Source: Pseudanabaenaceae cyanobacterium MP8IB2.15 | GTDB taxonomy: Bacteria > Cyanobacteriota > Cyanobacteriia > Pseudanabaenales > Pseudanabaenaceae | NCBI GenBank assembly: GCA_030248825.1 | Contig: JARCMB010000001.1 | Span: forward strand, 1 to 5,673 | Reading direction: 5' to 3' | DNA length: 5,673 nt | Part shown: positions 1 to 5,673 of the stretch, piece by piece | Layout: each line of letters opens with the position of its first letter | Numbering within the stretch: position 1 is the first letter of the stretch | Made by a program: the position numbers and the translations under genes | The notes under the pieces: generated by a model | What the model was told of the DNA's origin: nothing | Database searches by the model: none | Seen by the model: the letters and a program-made list of their open reading frames with translations, nothing else

Positions 1-1044
1 TGATTTGGTGTTACCAGTCGCGAACGATACGGCGAGATCGACATCCTTAGTACTACCGATAATTAGCGGCGTGCGCTGGTGTAACTTGGTCGGCACAACA
101 TCGAGAATTTCTTCCGTCCCCGTAGTCGCTCTGCCACCTGCTTGCGTAATCAAATATGCCAGTGGAGCTGACTCATACAACAGCCGCAGCTTGCCATCAG
201 GATGCCCTTCCATCCCAGGATAGAGAAACACGCCGCCCTGAAACAAGATGCGATGGATATCCGCAACTAGAGCACCTGAGTAGCGTGCCGAATATCCAGA
301 TTGGCGATGGATATAGCGGATATATTCGCGTATACTTTCGTCCCACTGACAGTAATTCCCCTCATTGATGCTGTAAGTCGAGCCATGCGTGGGAATCCGT
401 ATATTTTCTTGAGAGAGGATAAACTCACCCAAACTGGGATCGAGCGTGAAAGCATGGACACCTTTGCCAATCGTATAGATCAACATCGTGCTGGAACCAT
501 ACAATATATACCCTGCGGCAATTTGCTTGTGTCCTAGCTGCAACAGATCGAGCGCCTCACCACTTTCGTCGGCTTCTTCTTGTTGTCGGACTGAAAAGAT
601 CGTGCCAACTGCTAGGTTTACATCAATATTGCCAGAACCATCGATCGGGTCAAACAGCAGTGTATAGCGACCAATCGGGCAATTTTCTGGGAGGTAATAT
701 GGTTTTTCCATTTCTTCGGAAGCCAGACGACAAACCAGACCACTCTGCTCGAAAGCGCGGATAAATACACGGTTGGCATACTGATCCATCTTTTTGACGG
801 CTTCCCCTTGGACGTTGACCTCACCCGTTACACCGAGCGCATCCTCAACTAAACCCGATCGACTCAGATGCCGCGCAATCATCTTACCTGCTAGCCCGAT
901 CCGACTCATCAGGGCACTGAGGTCGTAGGCATCAGCCGAAAAATCACCAAGCTGAGCGAGAACATGGCGCGACAGGGTGGTCAGATCGCGATTTAAGACC
1001 GTCTCTTGCTCTGGACGTAGCTGTGTCGTATCTGTGATTATCAT
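1..1044 (-). CDS. fbp: Class I fructose-1,6-bisphosphatase (3' end cut by the window edge)
   Basis: Hydrolyses fructose 1,6-bisphosphate to fructose 6-phosphate and phosphate in the cytosol, serving gluconeogenesis and the Calvin cycle. Read from ATG at 1044, the frame stays open for 348 codons to base 1, ending in ...VDLAVSFATGNTKS. Class I enzymes are about 350 residues, so probably only a few residues are missing. Metal-binding residues expected in the family are visible: Glu110-Glu111 (ASEEMEKP), Asp132 and Asp135 (LLFDPIDGSGN), and Glu291 in the FBPase signature KLRLLYESAPLA (285-296). GALVADIHRILFQGG also matches. The usual DGSSN reads DGSGN (Gly138). The redox-regulatory cysteine loop of chloroplast FBPase is not seen: cysteines occur at 105, 122 and 232, none in the stretch after VRQQEEADESG. 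From memory, this corresponds to the FBP-specific cyanobacterial enzyme rather than the GlpX-type FBP/SBPase. No Shine-Dalgarno precedes the ATG, which overlaps the gcvT stop, so translation is probably coupled. Confidence 0.95.
   Translation of the reverse strand, partial: MIITDTTQLRPEQETVLNRDLTTLSRHVLAQLGDFSADAYDLSALMSRIGLAGKMIARHLSRSGLVEDALGVTGEVNVQGEAVKKMDQYANRVFIRAFEQSGLVCRLASEEMEKPYYLPENCPIGRYTLLFDPIDGSGNIDVNLAVGTIFSVRQQEEADESGEALDLLQLGHKQIAAGYILYGSSTMLIYTIGKGVHAFTLDPSLGEFILSQENIRIPTHGSTYSINEGNYCQWDESIREYIRYIHRQSGYSARYSGALVADIHRILFQGGVFLYPGMEGHPDGKLRLLYESAPLAYLITQAGGRATTGTEEILDVVPTKLHQRTPLIIGSTKDVDLAVSFATGNTKS
1041..1044 (-). promoter_or_regulatory. ATGA stop/start overlap of gcvT and fbp
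   Basis: The gcvT stop TGA (1043-1041) and the fbp start ATG (1044-1042) share bases, giving ATGA. The 25 or so bases before the fbp ATG hold no purine-rich Shine-Dalgarno. This arrangement suits termination-reinitiation by ribosomes leaving gcvT and fixes the fbp start. The overlap is read directly; the coupling is inferred. Confidence 0.8.
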
Positions 1045-2129
1045 AAGGTATGGATAGACTTGTAGAAGGGTCTCTTTATTACTTTAGCAGGACTATCTTG
1101 GTTACGGATTTGCACTTGGAGTTCTTGACCGAGTGCAGCTAAGTTAGTTGGCACATATGCCAAAGCGATTGGTTTGCCTAAAGTGGGAGACATTGTACCG
1201 CTAGTGATCGTGCCCACGGTTTCTCCATTATGACGAATTTGATAGTCATGACGGGCAATATTGCGTCCTGTCATTTCCAGTGCGACCAGTTGCCGATCGA
1301 CTCCCAATTTCTTTTGTGATTTGAGTTTCGATCGACCGATAAAGTCTCCCTTTTCTTGCAGATGCACCAGCCAAGCTAAATCAGCTTCTAGAGGCGTAAT
1401 GCTCTCATTCATATCCTGACCGTAGAGATGTAGTCCTGCTTCCAAGCGCAACGTATCTCGACATCCCAATCCGCATGGAGTCACGCCAGCATTAATCAAT
1501 GATTGCCAAAGTTGTTGCCCGATTGCGATATCCATCATCACTTCAAAACCATCTTCACCTGTATAACCAGTACGAGCAATAAAGCTGTCACTGCCAAGCA
1601 CTTGGGTTTGACGATGCCCAAATCGTTTGATCTCGCTTAAATTATCAGTGACAAAAGGTTGTAAGGCTTCGATCGAATCTCTCCCCTGCACCGCTATAAG
1701 AATTAGCTCATCAGATCGATCGATCAACTCGCCATCTAGATGTTGCTCGATCCAAGCTTTGTCTTTTAGCCTAGTCGCAGCATTGACGATCGCCGACCAA
1801 TCATCCCCACCGTGGTAATAGAAGATCAGATCATCAATAATTCCCGCTTCAGGATTGAGTAAGACGGTGTACTGGGCTTGGTTTGGCTTCAGTCTCGCTA
1901 GATTAGAAGGAACAAGATTTTGTAAAGATGAGAGAATATTCTTTCCCTTAAACGTGAACTTACCCATATGAGAGACATCAAACATCCCAACCTTCGATCG
2001 AACGGCTTGATGTTCAGCGACAATTCCCTGATATTGCACTGGCATTTCCCATCCCCCAAATTCCACCATCCGCGCCCCTGCGGCAAGATGCAAATTATAT
2101 AATGGTGTACGATTTAGTCGATCTGTCAT
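1041..2129 (-). CDS. gcvT: Glycine cleavage system T protein (aminomethyltransferase)
   Basis: 362 residues, the normal length for bacterial GcvT. It takes the aminomethyl group carried on lipoyl-GcvH, releases ammonia and makes 5,10-methylene-tetrahydrofolate. In cyanobacteria this complex processes photorespiratory glycine. The N-terminal folate-binding region covers about residues 8-260: FGGWEMPVQY (24-33), MFDVSHMGK (49-57), GIIDD (96-100) with the Asp pair containing the expected catalytic Asp, GYTGEDGFE (188-196), and CGLGCRDTLRLEAGLHLYG (219-237). The GcvT C-terminal barrel covers about 280-358, with GTITSGTMSPTLGKPIALAY. All core motifs look intact. The ATG is supported by GAGGA five bases upstream. 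The gene follows the histidine kinase by 67 bases and overlaps fbp by four. GcvH, GcvP and Lpd are not in the window, which is common in cyanobacteria where gcvT is often unlinked. Confidence 0.97.
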   Translation of the reverse strand: MTDRLNRTPLYNLHLAAGARMVEFGGWEMPVQYQGIVAEHQAVRSKVGMFDVSHMGKFTFKGKNILSSLQNLVPSNLARLKPNQAQYTVLLNPEAGIIDDLIFYYHGGDDWSAIVNAATRLKDKAWIEQHLDGELIDRSDELILIAVQGRDSIEALQPFVTDNLSEIKRFGHRQTQVLGSDSFIARTGYTGEDGFEVMMDIAIGQQLWQSLINAGVTPCGLGCRDTLRLEAGLHLYGQDMNESITPLEADLAWLVHLQEKGDFIGRSKLKSQKKLGVDRQLVALEMTGRNIARHDYQIRHNGETVGTITSGTMSPTLGKPIALAYVPTNLAALGQELQVQIRNQDSPAKVIKRPFYKSIHTL

Positions 2130-2133
2130 TGTT

Positions 2134-2138
2134 TCCTC
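2134..2138 (-). promoter_or_regulatory. Ribosome binding site of gcvT
   Basis: On the coding strand GAGGA is followed by AACA and then ATG at 2129. This is the only clear Shine-Dalgarno seen before any start in the window. It supports the gcvT start and suggests that gcvT is translated independently of the kinase. Confidence 0.75.
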
Positions 2139-2168
2139 ATAGAGTGTGATTTTGTAATTTGATGTCTG

Positions 2169-2189
2169 TGTGGATAGCCTTATCCTACA
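2169..2189 (-). repeat. Small inverted repeat between the kinase and gcvT
   Basis: The coding strand reads TGTAGGATA, then AGGC, then TATCCACA. The arms pair over 8 bp with one bulged A and a 4-base loop. It begins 7 bases after the kinase stop and ends about 30 bases before the gcvT Shine-Dalgarno. No T-run follows, so it is not a standard intrinsic terminator. It could be an operator, a small mRNA hairpin, or chance. No convincing -35/-10 pair was found in this 67-base gap. Confidence 0.35.
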
Positions 2190-2196
2190 AGATTCC

Positions 2197-4263
2197 TTAC
2201 TTGGGATGTGGGTCTAATTCACTTACTTGCTGAGGTAAAGAGATCATAAATTCGGTACCATTTCCTGGTTCCGAGTTAACTTGAATATTGCCCTGATGCT
2301 TTTCGATAATTTGATAACAGATCGATAATCCCAATCCTGTGCCTTTCCCAACTGGCTTGGTCGTAAAGAATGGATCGAAGAGTTTAGCCACCAGATCTGA
2401 CGGAATACCCGCACCGTTATCTTTAATCCGAATCTCGATCTGATCTCGATCGTCAATATCTGTATAAATCCAAATCGTCGATCGAGTAATTGATGACTGC
2501 TGCTCTGCCTCTTGCATTTCTTCAAGAGCATCGATCGAATTACTCAGAATATTCATAAATACCTGATTTAGCTGGCTAGGATAGCACTCAATTAGAGGAA
2601 GATCTTTGTATTGTTTGACAATCTTAACCCCAGGTTTAGATTTGATGCGATGTTGTAATATTAACAGTGTGCTGTCAATTCCTTCATGAATATCGACAAA
2701 CTTCTTGCCAGATTCATCAATCCGCGAAAAGTTACGCAAAGAAAGCACAATCTCACGAATGCGATCTGAGCCAATTTTCATTGAAGCCAGTATTTTTGAT
2801 AGGTCTTCGATCAAAAAATCTAGATCGATTTCATCGGCATGTTCTTGAATAGCAGCATGGGGGTTGGGATAGTATTGTTGATAGAGATGGATGAGATGGG
2901 ATAGTTGGTGAATATACTTGCTAGCATGATTGAGATTGCCGTAAATAAAGTTGACTGGATTATTAATCTCATGGGCTACACCTGCGACCATTTGACCGAG
3001 GCTGGACATTTTTTCACTTTGAATTAGCTGCGTCTGCGTGGTTTGCAAATCATTCAGGGTTTTTTCTAATAATGCAGCTTTTTGCGTGAGTTGGTCATGG
3101 GTAGACTGCAATTGCCGATTTTTTTGCCAAAGCTCTTCGATCGCCTTAGCGACAATTTTTTGATTCCAAGGATTTGGCTCTATCGGATGAGAAGTCGAGT
3201 AAACAATCTGAAACTGACCACTGGGCAGAATTTGACCAATACGGACAATTTTGGCGCAATGATGATTTGCTCGCAGCGTCACAGTACCACTCGGAGCAGC
3301 AAAGCTCTGCCCGATTGCTGATGCTCTTACTTGGTCAATCTCAATTGTGCCAGCAGATTCTACGGCTTGCTTCCATAAATAGATCATCACATAAGCAGCT
3401 TCGATCGGGTCATCGGTAACGCGATCCTGACCATATCTTTGCTTGAAGCTGTGGACAAATTTTTGATTTGCAGGTGTATCGATACTCTGAAAATAATTCC
3501 AAGCAGCATAGTGTCCGACGCAATTCTCGGCACCGATGCTTAATACTTCCTGTTCGGCAATGCTGAATGACATCACAGGATATCTATCCTGATTCATCCC
3601 TTTCGCCTTTAACTGATGATAGAAAGGGATATTGCTATCACCATTAATTGTGCTGAATATCACCCCACCGTCAGGCATCGCCGTTTCGATCCTATCGATC
3701 GAACGGTTAAAATCCATTGCCCCTAAAGGCGTATATTCCTCTCCTTGAACTTGCGCTCCTCTAGAAAGCAGTTGCGCCTTAATAATTTGATTTGTGGTGT
3801 AGGGGAAAACGTAATCAGAACCAATCAGATAGAAGTTTTGCCACTTTTGATATTGACGATCGAGTAACCAGTCTACCGCAGGGTCGATCTGCTGATTCGG
3901 CGCAGCACCGATGTAAAAAATATTGTGCGAACATTCCTGCCCTTCATAATCAACAGGATACCAGAGCAGATGATTGCGGGACTCAAATATCGGTAAGACG
4001 GCTTTGCGGCTGGCAGAAGTCCAACAACCAAAAACTGTTGCCACTTGCTCTCGATCGATTAATTCGATCGCCTTTTCGACAAAAATCTGACTATCCGATC
4101 CACCATCTTTAACCACTGGGATCACTTGCTTGCCGAGTACTCCCCCATTGGCATTGATTTCGGCAATCGCCATAAACTCAGCATCACATAAAGCGGTCTC
4201 ACTAGCAGCAAGGTGACCAGTCAAGGAATGCAGGATGCCAACTTTAATTATGTTTTCGGTCAC
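2197..4263 (-). CDS. Soluble sensor histidine kinase with an N-terminal UrtA-like (urea/amide) binding domain
   Basis: 688 residues from a GTG start. Residues 1 to about 360 form a type 1 periplasmic-binding fold closest, from memory, to UrtA of the urea ABC transporter: IKVGILHSLTG (6-16), GCWTSASRKAVLP (79-91), YPVDYEGQE (102-110), GSDYVFP (148-154), NGDSN (207-211), DDPIEAAY (284-291). Residues about 366-420 are a coiled-coil signalling helix. The transmitter follows: H-box GVAHEINNP with His431, N-box NILSNSIDA with Asn575, G1 DNGAGI (615-620), F-box LFDPFFTTK (628-636), G2 GTGLGLS (641-647). Every catalytic box is intact, so it should autophosphorylate. There is no signal peptide or membrane segment. 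TAA (4272-4270) stands two codons before the GTG, so a longer N-terminus is excluded and the sensor half should be cytoplasmic. The ligand is inferred to be urea, a short amide or a branched amino acid. No receiver domain or response regulator is present. No Shine-Dalgarno precedes the GTG. Confidence 0.93.
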   Translation of the reverse strand: MTENIIKVGILHSLTGHLAASETALCDAEFMAIAEINANGGVLGKQVIPVVKDGGSDSQIFVEKAIELIDREQVATVFGCWTSASRKAVLPIFESRNHLLWYPVDYEGQECSHNIFYIGAAPNQQIDPAVDWLLDRQYQKWQNFYLIGSDYVFPYTTNQIIKAQLLSRGAQVQGEEYTPLGAMDFNRSIDRIETAMPDGGVIFSTINGDSNIPFYHQLKAKGMNQDRYPVMSFSIAEQEVLSIGAENCVGHYAAWNYFQSIDTPANQKFVHSFKQRYGQDRVTDDPIEAAYVMIYLWKQAVESAGTIEIDQVRASAIGQSFAAPSGTVTLRANHHCAKIVRIGQILPSGQFQIVYSTSHPIEPNPWNQKIVAKAIEELWQKNRQLQSTHDQLTQKAALLEKTLNDLQTTQTQLIQSEKMSSLGQMVAGVAHEINNPVNFIYGNLNHASKYIHQLSHLIHLYQQYYPNPHAAIQEHADEIDLDFLIEDLSKILASMKIGSDRIREIVLSLRNFSRIDESGKKFVDIHEGIDSTLLILQHRIKSKPGVKIVKQYKDLPLIECYPSQLNQVFMNILSNSIDALEEMQEAEQQSSITRSTIWIYTDIDDRDQIEIRIKDNGAGIPSDLVAKLFDPFFTTKPVGKGTGLGLSICYQIIEKHQGNIQVNSEPGNGTEFMISLPQQVSELDPHPK

Positions 4264-4286
4264 AGCAAGTTAAGATTTAATAACAT
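4260..4286 (-). other. Possible 8-codon leader ORF overlapping the kinase start
   Basis: ATG at 4286 opens a mini-ORF encoding MLLNLNLL and ending at TGA (4262-4260). That stop overlaps the kinase GTG (4263-4261) as GTGA. The kinase has no Shine-Dalgarno, so ribosomes finishing the mini-ORF could restart at the GTG. The mini-ORF also lacks a Shine-Dalgarno. An ORF this short can easily occur by chance; only the exact stop/start overlap makes it worth listing. Confidence 0.3.
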
Positions 4287-4309
4287 AGGTTCAAGCAGAG
4301 GTTCAAGCA
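4287..4309 (-). repeat. Tandem 11-bp direct repeat upstream of the kinase
   Basis: Two perfect copies of TGCTTGAACCT (4309-4299 and 4297-4287, coding strand) are separated by one C, a 12-bp period. The first copy overlaps the proposed -10 box and the second would lie just past the start of transcription. This position suits an operator for a repressor or response regulator. A recent slippage duplication is the alternative. Confidence 0.6.
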
Positions 4310-4347
4310 TAGATCTCAGCTAACACAGCAACAGTATCAATCATAAC
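4306..4347 (-). promoter_or_regulatory. Candidate NtcA-activated promoter of the kinase gene
   Basis: On the coding strand GTT-N8-TAC (4347-4334) is followed 22 bases later by TATGCT (4311-4306). The consensus for NtcA-dependent cyanobacterial promoters is GTA-N8-TAC, then about 20-24 bases, then a -10 of form TAN3T. The match is one base off in the left half-site and correct in spacing and -10 form. Transcription would begin near 4299, leaving a leader of about 36 bases. NtcA is the global nitrogen regulator that responds to 2-oxoglutarate. The motif is short and degenerate, so chance is a real possibility. Confidence 0.4.
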
Positions 4348-4364
4348 CGATAGTAAGCAAGAGA

Positions 4365-5673
4365 TTAGAAAGACAGGTTAAATGAGATACAAATTCGATT
4401 TCCCTCACTATTAAGTGGTGCAGTGAAAGGTATAGTCGAATGCCAAAAATAAGATGGGAACAGGATCAGAGAACCCTCAACAGGTTTAATTGAGAATCGA
4501 TCCGTAACAGGATTCCCGAAACTTAACTTGCCCTCTCGATCGCTCTGTTGAACTACATCTGGGATTTGGACATAATAAACTCCACTACAAAAGCTTTCTG
4601 GATGAATGTGAGCAGATTGGAAACCGCCTGATTCCAATACGACAGCCCAGCCACTTAACTTCCAGTTTGTTGGGATATTTTGGAAAAATTTGTTGCCTGA
4701 GCTAGCAGATTTAGCAAAATAATCCTGAAGATATCGATCTGCTTCGGATTTGAAAGCTTCGATCGAAGGAGAACTATCGGCAAAGATCTCATAGGTCTGG
4801 GAGCCATGATAAAGCGGTTTGTTCGGGCGATCGCGGAGTAAAGTGGGATGTTTGCAAATGTAATCTTTAAGTTCGTGGTTAAACGCATCTATGCTATCCC
4901 ATCCATCAAGATTGCTGAATTGATATTGTGAGACGAACTGGGCATAATCGAAAATCTCATTCGCTGCTTCAAATCTTTCTAGATCTTGGAGCACTAAACC
5001 CAAGTGGGCATGAGCTTTTGTATGTTTGGGATCGATTTGGATTGCTTGTTGGAACCGCTCGATCGAATGTTCGAGATCCCCAGTTGCACGTAAAGCAATG
5101 CCAAGCTGCGCGAGGATTTCGGGAGAGTCAGGGCTTAGAGCTAAAGCTTTTTGATAGAGATCGATCGATTCACCCATCCGAGCTTGCTTAGCCAAGATAT
5201 CAGCTAATCCCAGCATCGCTTTGAGTGATTGTGGGGCAAGTTCTAACGCCCGATTGTAAGCCTCGATCGCACTTTCGGGTTCTGCTTGCTGACCGAGCAA
5301 AAAACCGAGATTGATCTGAGCCTCGATCGATCTTGGGTTGATATTAATCACTTCGCGGCAGTAAGCTGTGGCTGTATCAATTTTACCCAGCTCATAAAAC
5401 GTGGCACTGATATTAGCCAGCACATCGGTAGCAAAGGGATTGATTACTAGGGCTTGTTCGTAGGCTTTTTGGGATTGAATTAAATCACCTTGACGATAGA
5501 AAGCCATGCCCAAAGAAGAGAGAGCTTCTAGAGAATTGGGCTGGATCGAAATTGCTTTGATATAAGCCGTAATGGCCTGCTCAAGCTTACCCTGCGATTG
5601 CAACAGATCGCCCATTGTCACATATGCACGGGGATGTAACGGATCGATCGCTAGAGACTTCTCAAATGCCGCA
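4365..5673 (-). CDS. TPR protein with C-terminal putative 2OG-Fe(II) oxygenase domain (5' end outside the window)
   Basis: 435 residues are visible. The frame is open to the window edge, and residues AAFEKSLAIDP continue the repeat pattern upstream of the GTG at 5621, so that GTG is internal and the true start lies outside. Seven 34-residue tetratricopeptide repeats run from about 5624 to 4932, each ending in forms such as AYEQALVINP or RFQQAIQIDP, plus the tail of an earlier one. The C-terminal 190 residues resemble the 2OG-FeII_Oxy_5 type of putative oxygenase: GGFQSAHIHPESFCSGVYYV, EGSLILFPSYFWHST, and NRICISFNL at the end. Numbering from that GTG, His338, His340 and His394 are candidate iron ligands and Arg409 a candidate 2-oxoglutarate contact. 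TPRs bind proteins, so this may be a protein hydroxylase with its own recruitment scaffold; the substrate is unknown. No signal peptide can be judged. The gene ends 101 bases before the kinase, without a visible terminator. Confidence 0.88.
   Translation of the reverse strand, partial: AAFEKSLAIDPLHPRAYVTMGDLLQSQGKLEQAITAYIKAISIQPNSLEALSSLGMAFYRQGDLIQSQKAYEQALVINPFATDVLANISATFYELGKIDTATAYCREVININPRSIEAQINLGFLLGQQAEPESAIEAYNRALELAPQSLKAMLGLADILAKQARMGESIDLYQKALALSPDSPEILAQLGIALRATGDLEHSIERFQQAIQIDPKHTKAHAHLGLVLQDLERFEAANEIFDYAQFVSQYQFSNLDGWDSIDAFNHELKDYICKHPTLLRDRPNKPLYHGSQTYEIFADSSPSIEAFKSEADRYLQDYFAKSASSGNKFFQNIPTNWKLSGWAVVLESGGFQSAHIHPESFCSGVYYVQIPDVVQQSDREGKLSFGNPVTDRFSIKPVEGSLILFPSYFWHSTIPFTAPLNSEGNRICISFNLSF
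4827..4834. repeat. Canonical HIP1 octamer GCGATCGC
   Basis: The highly iterated palindrome of many cyanobacteria occurs once here, inside the oxygenase-domain gene. It supports the cyanobacterial assignment, although the octamer is far from the dominant form in this window. Confidence 0.7.

Larger units (their letters stand above)
642..5650. repeat. Dispersed HIP-like palindrome CGATCG (25 copies)
   Basis: Hand count of CGATCG, by first base: 642, 856, 1294, 1329, 1670, 1717, 1787, 1995, 2447, 2479, 2532, 3138, 3402, 3696, 3857, 4052, 4065, 4537, 4760, 4828, 5060, 5162, 5264, 5324, 5645. Random sequence of this length would give about one. Twelve copies sit in the octamer TCGATCGA and only one in GCGATCGC. 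All lie inside coding regions; neither intergenic gap has one. Confidence 0.85.

Noticed and set aside
5..537. Several short open frames on both strands over the 3' half of fbp
   Set aside because: The minus-strand FBPase frame through this region carries clear family motifs, and the others overlap it without any recognisable protein features.
1..641. Absence of CGATCG from the first 641 bases as a sign of foreign DNA
   Set aside because: At the density elsewhere only about three copies would be expected, so a gap of this size can be chance, and the fbp sequence itself looks native.
2169..2189. Intrinsic terminator after the kinase gene
   Set aside because: The stem is short and bulged, and no run of T follows it on the coding strand.
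2130..2196. Glycine riboswitch before gcvT
   Set aside because: gcvT is a classic target, but the 67-base gap is too short for a full aptamer with expression platform, and the aptamer core was not recognised.
3792..4112. Plus-strand open frame of 106 codons
   Set aside because: It lies antisense within the kinase gene, shows no recognisable motif and has no ribosome binding site that I can see; it is a shadow of the minus-strand gene.
4928..5191. Plus-strand open frame of 87 codons
   Set aside because: It is antisense to well-formed TPR repeats with regular 34-residue spacing.
4365..5621. GTG at 5621 as the start of the TPR gene
   Set aside because: The frame continues open to 5673 and encodes an in-register TPR end (AAFEKSLAIDP), so the GTG is internal and the gene is partial.

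Overview
The window is most likely chromosomal DNA of a cyanobacterium. Three things point there. The protein sequences look cyanobacterial: a class I FBPase with a cyanobacterial N-terminus, a UrtA-like domain and a HEINNP-type histidine kinase. The palindrome CGATCG is very dense (25 copies by hand count), as in HIP1-bearing cyanobacterial genomes. An NtcA-like promoter can also be read upstream of the kinase. No mobile element, tRNA, rRNA or CRISPR array was seen.

All four genes lie on the minus strand, so the order of transcription runs from high to low coordinates. (1) 5673-4365: the C-terminal part of a TPR protein ending in a putative 2-oxoglutarate/Fe(II) oxygenase domain; its 5' end lies outside the window. 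(2) 4364-4264: a 101-base gap holding an NtcA-like promoter, an 11-bp tandem direct repeat and an 8-codon leader ORF that overlaps the next start codon. (3) 4263-2197: a 688-residue soluble sensor histidine kinase whose N-terminal half is a urea-transporter-type (UrtA-like) binding protein with no signal peptide. (4) 2196-2130: a 67-base gap with a small inverted repeat and the ribosome binding site of gcvT. (5) 2129-1041: gcvT, the T protein of the glycine cleavage system. (6) 1044-1: fbp, class I fructose-1,6-bisphosphatase, overlapping gcvT by ATGA and running off the window very near its natural end.

gcvT and fbp are almost certainly co-transcribed and translationally coupled. They join photorespiratory glycine turnover, which releases ammonium and one-carbon units, to FBP hydrolysis in the Calvin cycle and gluconeogenesis. 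The kinase upstream looks like an intracellular nitrogen-compound sensor, perhaps for urea or a short amide, and its promoter resembles an NtcA-activated one. A nitrogen/carbon-balance theme for the region is therefore reasonable, but it is inference. No response regulator for the kinase is in the window. The most interesting item is the cytoplasmic UrtA-kinase fusion and the compact regulatory region in front of it.
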